Source of the DNA: Deltaproteobacteria bacterium
GTDB lineage: Bacteria > Desulfobacterota > DSM-4660 > Desulfatiglandales > Desulfatiglandaceae
DNA length: 12,031 nucleotides
Assembly: GCA_011051075.1 (NCBI GenBank)
Contig: DREN01000215.1
Location: 1 to 12,031 of the forward strand
Reading direction: 5' to 3'
In this document: piece by piece, positions 1 to 5,966 of the stretch
Layout: the number at the start of each line of letters is the position of its first letter
Position numbering within the stretch: position 1 is the first letter of the stretch
Program-made: the position numbers and the translations under genes
Notes under the pieces: model-generated
The model's database searches: none
Told to the model about the DNA's origin: nothing
The model's input: the letters and a program-made list of their open reading frames with translations, nothing else

Positions 1-83
1 AGCCCCTGACTTGTCATAAATCATATCGTGGGGAGCATCACCTGATTCTTGACGTCTGGATAAGATGTGAGATTAAGACGACT

Positions 84-101
84 GTGCGGCTGAGGCCGCA
101 C
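84..101. repeat. REP-like palindrome (7-bp stem)
   Basis: GTGCGGC and GCCGCAC form a perfect 7-bp stem around a TGAG loop, flanked by GTAGG on the minus-strand reading. This G+C-rich short hairpin resembles the interspersed REP-type palindromes common between genes in Desulfobacterota and related genomes. It lies downstream of the Trm112-like gene, but neither strand has a T-run after the stem, so it is a poor intrinsic terminator. Copy number in the genome cannot be seen here. Confidence 0.5.
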
Positions 102-110
102 CTACCTTAA

Positions 111-145
111 GGTCATTCCCGAAGGGGCCTTACCGGAGATGACGT
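111..145. repeat. second REP-like imperfect palindrome
   Basis: GGTCATTCCCG at the left and CCGGAGATGAC at the right form an imperfect stem: GTCAT/ATGAC outer pairs, then TCC against GGA with a bulge. They flank an AAGGGGCCTT core. The outer 'GTCATTCCCG' is typical of dispersed repeats between genes in many Gram-negative genomes. The right end overlaps a 10-bp palindrome, ATGACGTCAT (139-148). Together with the palindrome at 84-101 it makes a repeat cluster that fills the non-coding stretch below the operon; nothing else is recognisable in 1-253. Confidence 0.35.
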
Positions 146-253
146 CATATCATGCACCTGTCAACAATTGGGTAATGCTCCCATATCGTGCTTACTGAAA
201 TCATCAGATTCCAGGACTACTGCCAAGGGTCATGATTTCCACCCATAAAAAGG

Positions 254-427
254 CTATTTATCCAGAGGTCTTGCCTCGTCAATGAGCATTATGGGGATAT
301 CGTCCCTGATCTCGTAGAGCAGCCTGCATCGGTCGCAGATCAGGCCGTCTCCCCCCTGGGTGAGATGGATTTCCCCTTTACATTTGGGGCACGCCAGGAT
401 ATCCAGAAGTTCTTTGCTTATGGTCAT
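254..427 (-). CDS. Trm112-like zinc-ribbon protein (YcaR/UPF0434 family)
   Basis: This encodes a 57-residue protein. It opens with MTISKELLDILACPKCKG and has a second cysteine pair (CDRC) around residues 31-34, giving the CPxC...CxxC zinc ribbon of the Trm112/YcaR family. The late 'RDDIPIMLIDEA' stretch is also typical of the family, whose bacterial members are about 60 residues long. In E. coli, ycaR lies between lpxK and kdsB, so its place at the end of an LPS operon fits. Eukaryotic and archaeal Trm112 activates methyltransferases; the role of this bacterial form is not settled. The ATG overlaps the waaC stop codon in an ATGA, so translation is probably coupled. The frame and start are clear. 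Confidence 0.85.
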   Translation of the reverse strand: MTISKELLDILACPKCKGEIHLTQGGDGLICDRCRLLYEIRDDIPIMLIDEARPLDK

Positions 428-1530
428 TCCTCGCTCCTTTCAGATTTTGTGGTTTCTTCAACTATCTCCCTGATCCCATTAAAAACATCCCCAACCCCTA
501 TCTCCTTCATACACGTCATATGGGAGCACCTCTTCTTGAAACAGGGGCTGCATTCCACACCGGACCTGATGACCCTGTGACCTTTACCGTAGGGTCCGGT
601 CCGCCAGGGGGCCGTGGGGCCGAAGAGTGCCACTACAGGACGACCCATGGCAGCGGCCATATGCATGGGGCCGGTATCAGTGGTAATCAGGAGCCTGCAC
701 CGGGTGTAAAGGCAGGCCAGCTCCTTAAGGGTTGTCCGTCCGGCCAGATTAAGGGGAAATCCCTCCATCATGCGGCAGATATCATGAATGACCGGTCTGT
801 CAGTGGCGCCCCCGGTGAAGACGACCCTGCACCCCAGCTCCTTCCTCATCCGCCCTGCCAGGTCCGCAAACCGTTCAGGATCCCAGAGTTTTGTCTGCCA
901 TCTGGCAACGGGGTTTATGGCCACGAGGGGCTCTTCGCCTACCCCGGCCCTGGCCAGCATCATATCCACGGATCGCCTCTCAGCCTCGGTAAAGGGGATA
1001 CGTCCGTCCCACAGATCGGTACGGCACCCCAGGTATTCAGCCACCCGGAGGTAGCGGTCAACGGCATGTTCTTCGTAATTTACCGGAATGGCGCGTTCAT
1101 TGAGAAAAAGCCCTGCCCCTTCCCTGGACCCTGTCATGCCGATCTTCCTCTTCCCCCTTGAAAGTCCCACCAGCACACCGCTTTTGAGCAACCCCTGAAG
1201 ATCGACAACAAGGTCATATTCAAACGACCTAAGCTCTCTCAAAAAAGCCCATACCTCGCGCAACGGTCCCAAGGATCCGGGCCTATGCTTCAGTGTTCTT
1301 TCCCACGACTTTCTGCGGCACAGGAGAACCTTGTCTATGGCCGGATGCCCTTCAATAAGCGGTTGGGCAGCCTCTTCCACAAGCCAGTCGATCCTGGCCC
1401 TGGGAAACCTGCCCCTGAGGACCTGGAGAAAGGCGAGCGCATGGACAACATCCCCGATTGCGCTCAGCTTGACGATAAGGATACTGGCGGGATCTTCCCC
1501 GTTCAAAATGCGACCCAATAGGACCCCCAA
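424..1530 (-). CDS. waaC: LPS heptosyltransferase I
   Basis: This glycosyltransferase family 9 enzyme transfers the first L-glycero-D-manno-heptose from the ADP-heptose donor to Kdo of Kdo2-lipid A on the inner face of the inner membrane. The N-terminal Rossmann half begins with ILIVKLSAIGDVVHALAFL (residues 17-35), which contains the catalytic-type Asp27, followed by VVDLQGLLKSG (108-118). The donor-binding half has TTDTGPMHMAAA (283-294) and ALFGPT (301-306). A cysteine cluster (C327, C330, C335, C340) lies near the C-terminus. At 368 residues it is longer than the E. coli enzyme (about 320). The start is uncertain: the furthest upstream candidate is a TTG at 1530 with no convincing Shine-Dalgarno, and no ATG lies before the conserved motif; a TTG a few codons later is equally possible. 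WaaC rather than WaaF or WaaQ is chosen from the AIGDVVHAL motif. Confidence 0.87.
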   Translation of the reverse strand: MGVLLGRILNGEDPASILIVKLSAIGDVVHALAFLQVLRGRFPRARIDWLVEEAAQPLIEGHPAIDKVLLCRRKSWERTLKHRPGSLGPLREVWAFLRELRSFEYDLVVDLQGLLKSGVLVGLSRGKRKIGMTGSREGAGLFLNERAIPVNYEEHAVDRYLRVAEYLGCRTDLWDGRIPFTEAERRSVDMMLARAGVGEEPLVAINPVARWQTKLWDPERFADLAGRMRKELGCRVVFTGGATDRPVIHDICRMMEGFPLNLAGRTTLKELACLYTRCRLLITTDTGPMHMAAAMGRPVVALFGPTAPWRTGPYGKGHRVIRSGVECSPCFKKRCSHMTCMKEIGVGDVFNGIREIVEETTKSERSEE

Positions 1531-1605
1531 ATCTTAACAGACCACTGCCTCTTGTCCGGAATGCGGGATATTCTCAAAGAATCAACGACACCGGCTGATC
1601 TTGGG

Positions 1606-1640
1606 CCTAACGCCTTATGCCTTATGCCTTGTGCCTTCGA
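1606..1640. repeat. degenerate 7-bp tandem repeat
   Basis: On the plus strand there are five consecutive heptamers: CCTAACG, CCTTATG, CCTTATG, CCTTGTG and CCTTCGA. The array spans the 3' end of gmhB, whose TAA stop (1615-1617) is formed by the second unit. It extends into the 84-nt gap before waaC. Confidence 0.6.
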
Positions 1641-2199
1641 CGATCCATCTGGCCGCCTCCAGAAGATCATCGGCCGTATGAAGAGGCCTGAAAGGGAGTC
1701 CGGGAAACACGTACTCAAGGTCTCCCCTTCCGTAGCCGGTCTTGACCAAAATTCCCCTGGCACCGGCATTTCTGGCCAGCTCAACATCGGTGGAGCGATC
1801 GCCTATGACGTAAGAGTTCTCAAGGTCAATATCAAAACTCTCACAGGCCATCTTTATGAGCCCCGTGCCGGGCTTTCTGCACTCACAGGAGACGCTGTAC
1901 TCAGGCAGTTTGCCCCCGGGATAATGGGGGCAGAAAAAAATCCCATCAACCCTTGCCCCCTCCCCTGCCAGCAGGGTCTTCATACGATCGTGCACCTCGT
2001 TGACCAGTTCCAGGGGAAAGTATCCCCGGCCGACCCCGGACTGGTTTGAAACAACAACAACCAGATATCCGTTTTCGTTAAAGAGCCTGATCGCCTCCGC
2101 GCTCCCCGGAAGAAGCACAAACCGGCTGATATGGTTGATATACCCCATCTGTTCGTTTATTGTACCGTCCCTGTCTATGAAAACAGCGGGTCTTTTCAA
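1615..2199 (-). CDS. gmhB: D-glycero-D-manno-heptose 1,7-bisphosphate 7-phosphatase
   Basis: This HAD-superfamily phosphatase removes the 7-phosphate of D,D-heptose 1,7-bisphosphate during ADP-heptose synthesis in the cytoplasm. The DxD catalytic motif is FIDRDGTIN (D9 nucleophile, D11 acid/base), motif II is VVSNQSG (49-55), and the late HAD acidic motif is VIGDRSTDVELA. A zinc site typical of GmhB is visible as C90, H92, C105 and C107. The length of 194 residues is normal. The start is a TTG at 2199 preceded by GGAGG with about 8 nt spacing, and it overlaps the waaF stop as TTGA, so coupling is likely. The last residues (about EGTRHKA) are encoded by a 7-bp tandem repeat, so the C-terminus has probably been rewritten by the repeat. 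It feeds donor sugar to the flanking heptosyltransferases. Confidence 0.92.
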   Translation of the reverse strand: MKRPAVFIDRDGTINEQMGYINHISRFVLLPGSAEAIRLFNENGYLVVVVSNQSGVGRGYFPLELVNEVHDRMKTLLAGEGARVDGIFFCPHYPGGKLPEYSVSCECRKPGTGLIKMACESFDIDLENSYVIGDRSTDVELARNAGARGILVKTGYGRGDLEYVFPGLPFRPLHTADDLLEAARWIVEGTRHKA

Positions 2200-3239
2200 A
2201 GGTCATCCCTCCACAGTCCCGTTATCTTCTCCCAGACCTCTTCCCACCCTATGGCCAGCATGCATCTGTGATCAACAGGGCACTCCTGCTTCAGGCAGGG
2301 GGCGCACTCTGTGTCATGCCTTACAACCACAGCACCTGGTCCCCGGGGTCCTGTAGCCACATGATCGGTGGGGCCGAAAATGGCAACCGTGGGCACCCTC
2401 AGGGCGCAGGCCACGTGCATGAGGCCTGAATCGTTGGTCACAAAGATGCGGCACCGGCTGATCAGGCCCATGGCCACGTTCAGGGATGTGCGGCCGCACA
2501 GGTTCAGGGAGTCGTGTGCCATTGAACTGCAGACAGCCCCGCAGAGATCCTCCTCCCGGCCGCTACCCAATATGAGGACCCTTGCCCCCCACTCTTCAAC
2601 TGCCCTGTCACCGAGCCGCGCAAATCGCGCCGGCGGCCACCGTTTAGCCCCCCCGAAGATGGCGCCGGGGCCCAGGCCTACTACCACCTCGTCTTTCCCT
2701 ATACCCTCCCTTTCCAGCACGGCCCCGGCCGAATCCCGGTCCTTGCTGGAGAGATGTAAAACCGGGTCCCGGCTCTTCGCCTCCCACCCCATGGCCCTCA
2801 GGATGGACAGGTAGTACTCGGACTGGTGCAGTTTCAGGACCTTGCGCTCAGGTTCGATACTGTGGGTAAGCAGAAATCCCCGTGCGTCCGTACCGTAGCC
2901 CACTCGAAATCTCACGCCGCCCATAAAGCACAAGAGGGCCGCTTCAAAGGCATTCTGGAACAGAATGGCCAGATCAAACCTCTGCCTTCGAATGAGTCTT
3001 ATAACCCTTGCTACCTCACGAAAACCGGTGAAGGCGCCCTCCCCCTTGTTGAAGGGGAGCACACTGTCCACTGCGGGATGTGCGCTGAATATGGGGGCCA
3101 CCCACGGCTTTCCCAGGACAGTGATCCTGGCTTGGGGAAAATTATCCCTCACCGCCTCCAGGGCCGGAAGGGTCATGACCGCGTCCCCCACCCAGTTGGT
3201 GGAACGTATGAGGATCCGCCTGATCCCTTTCTTATCCAT
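2196..3239 (-). CDS. waaF: LPS heptosyltransferase II
   Basis: This glycosyltransferase family 9 enzyme adds the second heptose to the LPS inner core. The N-terminus carries the diagnostic STNWVGDAVMTLPAL (residues 13-27), in which Asp19 matches the catalytic Asp of the family. PGAIFGGAKRWP (191-202) matches the WaaF phosphate/heptose-binding loop, and TNDSGLMHVA (268-277) followed by AIFGPTDH forms the nucleotide-sugar half. The length of 347 residues is normal. Four cysteines near the C-terminus (C312, C315, C320, C326) mirror a cluster in WaaC. The ATG start at 3239 has no clear Shine-Dalgarno. About 170 nt of repeat-containing non-coding DNA separates it from lpxK upstream, while downstream it overlaps gmhB by 4 nt. 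Confidence 0.93.
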   Translation of the reverse strand: MDKKGIRRILIRSTNWVGDAVMTLPALEAVRDNFPQARITVLGKPWVAPIFSAHPAVDSVLPFNKGEGAFTGFREVARVIRLIRRQRFDLAILFQNAFEAALLCFMGGVRFRVGYGTDARGFLLTHSIEPERKVLKLHQSEYYLSILRAMGWEAKSRDPVLHLSSKDRDSAGAVLEREGIGKDEVVVGLGPGAIFGGAKRWPPARFARLGDRAVEEWGARVLILGSGREEDLCGAVCSSMAHDSLNLCGRTSLNVAMGLISRCRIFVTNDSGLMHVACALRVPTVAIFGPTDHVATGPRGPGAVVVRHDTECAPCLKQECPVDHRCMLAIGWEEVWEKITGLWRDDL

Positions 3240-3340
3240 ATTTCATGGTCTTACAAAAGGCCGGAACCTATGAGTCTGGTCCGGGGATTCCAGTACTGCC
3301 TGGCACAACCGGAAATCCGCATTCAATACTCAATCCGGAG

Positions 3341-3380
3341 AATCCCTGAATCCCTAAATTCCTCCATCCCTGAATCTTCC
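3341..3380. repeat. degenerate 8-bp tandem repeat between lpxK and waaF
   Basis: On the plus strand there are five octamer units: AATCCCTG, AATCCCTA, AATTCCTC, CATCCCTG and AATCTTCC. Units 1 and 2 differ at one base and later units drift. The tract sits in the 169-nt gap 3240-3408, which otherwise shows no gene, clear promoter or terminator. Confidence 0.6.
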
Positions 3381-3408
3381 CCAAGAACAAAGACCTGTTC
3401 AATGAGTA

Positions 3409-4617
3409 TCATCCCTTCTCCCGCTCCACCATGGCCTCCTTTATCATATCGAAAATCCCCTCCTGTCCGGCTGGAAAGGTGAATCTGATTGACAGATAGG
3501 CCAGATCCTCATGGGCCTGAACAAGGGGGGCAAGCCTCATCCAGTCCTTTTCCGTTGTAACAAGGTACCCTGCCCCTACCCTCTCCTTTTTTCGCATCAG
3601 GGCGGCCATATCATCCACGCTCAGGGGTTGGTGATCCCTGTATTCCCTGAACTCCAACAGATCGGCGCCAAGGCGTACCAGGGTATGCCGGAACTCTTCC
3701 GGCCGGGCAATGCCGGCAAAGGCCATGACCTTCTTTCCCTTCAAAAAGGCCGGTTCAAAGATCCTGCCTGAAACGGGAAAGACGAGACTGTCCGGGATAT
3801 GATCCGCACAGAACTGGGGTATTGAAGGGAACCGCCCGGTCAAAAACCCCCTGGTCCTTTTTACCGGGTCTTTAGCGGTTCCTTTCCCAAGGCCCTGGTC
3901 GGTCCTGCACCTGGTGAGGATGAAGGCGTCTGCCCTCCCGAGCTGGCTCAGGGGCTCTCTCAGGGGACCCCACGGCAGGAGGTGGCCGTTCCCAAAAGGC
4001 TCTGTCCCATCCATAAGCAGGAGATTCAGGTCCCTCCTCAATCCCAGATGCTGAAACCCGTCATCAAGTATAAAGAAGTCCGACCCGAACTTCTTATGGG
4101 CGTACATCCCTGCCAGGTACCGCTTCTTTGAAACTATCACACAGCTTCCCGGGACCGCCCGGGCAAGGAGGAAAGGCTCATCGCCCGCCTCCCCGGCATG
4201 GGTACGGATTTGTCTCCCATCGGACACCTCTAAAAGATCCTCCCTGTACCTTCCCCTGTACCCCCTGGAAAGGATGGCTACACTCAGTCCCTCAGAAACG
4301 GCCCACCTGCCCAGCGTTACCACGGCCGGCGTCTTTCCGGTGCCTCCCGCGGTTATATTTCCCACACTCAGGACAAAACCGGGGAGCATATTCCCTTTTA
4401 AGATCCCCCTCTCATAGGCTTTAACACGGAACCACACACCGGCCCTGTAGCAGAGAGAGAAAAGGGCCAAGGGAATAGACCATAGGGAAAGGCCTCTCCT
4501 CTGATGGATCCTGGACCACCCGGTGAGAGGAAAGGCCACCTGTCCAGAGGGTCGCAACACCGCCCTCCGGGTCATGTCTACTCTGTTTTCCCTCTCAGCC
4601 TCCCTCTCAGGTCCCAT
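3409..4617 (-). CDS. lpxK: tetraacyldisaccharide 4'-kinase
   Basis: This is the membrane-associated kinase that phosphorylates the 4' position of the tetra-acyl disaccharide 1-phosphate to give lipid IVA. The P-loop is SVGNITAGGTGKTP (84-97), with the Walker lysine in GGTGKTP. LSRGY (116-120), GDEPFLLA (145-152) and LDDGFQHLGLRRD (184-196) are family signatures. A hydrophobic stretch at about 44-60 (LSLWSIPLALFSLCYRAG) fits the membrane-docking helix. It has 402 residues against roughly 330-350 for most family members, partly because of a charged N-terminal stretch of about 35 residues. The listed ATG has GGAG about 10 nt upstream; a second ATG at codon 15 is an alternative start. The gene overlaps the waaA 3' end by 11 nt, implying co-translation, and its product acts just before WaaA. 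Confidence 0.93.
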   Translation of the reverse strand: MGPEREAERENRVDMTRRAVLRPSGQVAFPLTGWSRIHQRRGLSLWSIPLALFSLCYRAGVWFRVKAYERGILKGNMLPGFVLSVGNITAGGTGKTPAVVTLGRWAVSEGLSVAILSRGYRGRYREDLLEVSDGRQIRTHAGEAGDEPFLLARAVPGSCVIVSKKRYLAGMYAHKKFGSDFFILDDGFQHLGLRRDLNLLLMDGTEPFGNGHLLPWGPLREPLSQLGRADAFILTRCRTDQGLGKGTAKDPVKRTRGFLTGRFPSIPQFCADHIPDSLVFPVSGRIFEPAFLKGKKVMAFAGIARPEEFRHTLVRLGADLLEFREYRDHQPLSVDDMAALMRKKERVGAGYLVTTEKDWMRLAPLVQAHEDLAYLSIRFTFPAGQEGIFDMIKEAMVEREKG

Positions 4618-5959
4618 GGGTCATGCTCTCCTTCACGTGGTGCACGACCCTTCTCAGTGCCCCCTGGTTATCCTCAACAAACCCACGTGCCCGGTCACCC
4701 ATCCGCCTGAGCATCTTTTCATCCTGAAGCAGGGCCTTCATGGCCTGGTAGAGTCCCTCTTCATCCTTAACACGCCACCCTCCACCGGCCTGGAGCAGGG
4801 CCTCTGACATGGCAACAAAATTGCGGGTATGGGGACCGAACAGGACCACCTTGCCCCAGGAGGCAGGTTCCAGCAGGTTGTGTCCGCCTATGGGAACAAG
4901 ACTGCCGCCCACAAAACTCACCTTTCCTAGGGCATAAATACGGCCAAGCTCACCAATGGTATCTAGGACCAGCACATGGTAGTCTTCATCCCTCTCAGGT
5001 CGAGTCAAAGGGGTCGCGGGAGGATTCCCGGACCCGGGGAAAGCCTCTGGAATTTCAGTCCTCAACAGGGCCTTCAGGTCTAACCGGCTGGCCGTCTTCA
5101 CGATCTCACGGGCCCTGGCCGTGTCTCTGGGGGCCACCACCAGGCGGAGACGGGGAAAGGAGGGACAAAGTCTCTTAAACACCTGGAACAGGGCCTCCTC
5201 TTCACCGGGATGGGTACTCCCCGCCACCCACAGGGGATCGGAGGGTTTTAGGGCAAGATCGGCAAACCACCTGTCGCGCTCCTCCTTGCCCATCGGTTCC
5301 ATCTCCCTGTCGGATTTGATGTTTCCCACTGTAACGACCCTTGCCCTGTCCAGACCCACCCGCAGGAGCCTGGCCCTGTCCAGGTCAGACTGCATGAGGC
5401 ACAGATGGAAGGGAGCAAAGAGCCTGCGGGCAAGAAAAGGGACCCTCGAATAGCCCTTGAAGGTGCGTGGGGAAATCCTGCCGTTCACCAGGATGCTCCT
5501 TACGCCTCTGGCCTTCAAACGGGAGAGGACCCCCGGCCAGATATCGGTCTCGATAAGGATAAAAACAGCGGGCCTGAGAAACCTGATCATTCTCTCAACA
5601 CACCACCACGCGTCAACCGGCATGGTGAGGATTGTGCTTACCCGTGGACCTAACTTCTCCCTCGCCACGGCCATGCCCGTGACCGTCGTTACTGTGAAGA
5701 CAACAGGCCTCTCAGGAAATTCCCCCTCCAGGGCGTAGACCAGTGGGACCGCCGAAATCACCTCTCCCACTGAAAGGGCGTGAATCCATATACCGCCTCC
5801 CGGGCGGGAAACCCGGGGCAGGCCCAGGGACAGTCTTTCCCTGGTACGTTCCACCAGTCTCTGAACCTTTCCATTGTTTCGATGAGTCCTCCTCAGAATC
5901 CATAAGGCAGGGAGGCAGAAGATGAGACAGATGGTCCAGACAAAATGGTAAAGAAGCAT
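4607..5959 (-). CDS. waaA: 3-deoxy-D-manno-octulosonic acid (Kdo) transferase
   Basis: Also named kdtA. This family 30 glycosyltransferase moves Kdo from CMP-Kdo to lipid IVA at the inner membrane. The N-terminus has one membrane anchor (residues about 3-22). The acceptor-side motif WIHALSVGEV (58-67) contains the catalytic-type Glu66. IETDIWPG (136-143), AGSTHPGEEE (246-255) and FVGGSLVPIGGHNLLEPA (349-366) are highly conserved in Kdo transferases. The length is 450 residues. The frame is open upstream, but the ATG at 5959 is chosen because it opens directly into the anchor and lies 7 nt after the kinase stop; the upstream part would overlap the kinase. Whether it adds one, two or three Kdo residues cannot be read from sequence. 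Confidence 0.94.
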   Translation of the reverse strand: MLLYHFVWTICLIFCLPALWILRRTHRNNGKVQRLVERTRERLSLGLPRVSRPGGGIWIHALSVGEVISAVPLVYALEGEFPERPVVFTVTTVTGMAVAREKLGPRVSTILTMPVDAWWCVERMIRFLRPAVFILIETDIWPGVLSRLKARGVRSILVNGRISPRTFKGYSRVPFLARRLFAPFHLCLMQSDLDRARLLRVGLDRARVVTVGNIKSDREMEPMGKEERDRWFADLALKPSDPLWVAGSTHPGEEEALFQVFKRLCPSFPRLRLVVAPRDTARAREIVKTASRLDLKALLRTEIPEAFPGSGNPPATPLTRPERDEDYHVLVLDTIGELGRIYALGKVSFVGGSLVPIGGHNLLEPASWGKVVLFGPHTRNFVAMSEALLQAGGGWRVKDEEGLYQAMKALLQDEKMLRRMGDRARGFVEDNQGALRRVVHHVKESMTHGT

Positions 5960-5966
5960 GACCCGC

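Noticed and set aside
159..164. Perfect TTGACA on the minus strand below the Trm112-like gene
   Set aside because: No -10-like hexamer is found 16-18 nt downstream and no gene follows in the window, so it is not called as a promoter.
520..1161. 213-codon plus-strand open frame opposite waaC
   Set aside because: It is antisense to waaC with low-complexity Pro/Gly-rich translation and no ribosome site.
2826..3482. 218-codon plus-strand open frame opposite waaF
   Set aside because: It is antisense to a clear waaF and has no recognisable domain or good start; long antisense frames are expected at this base composition.
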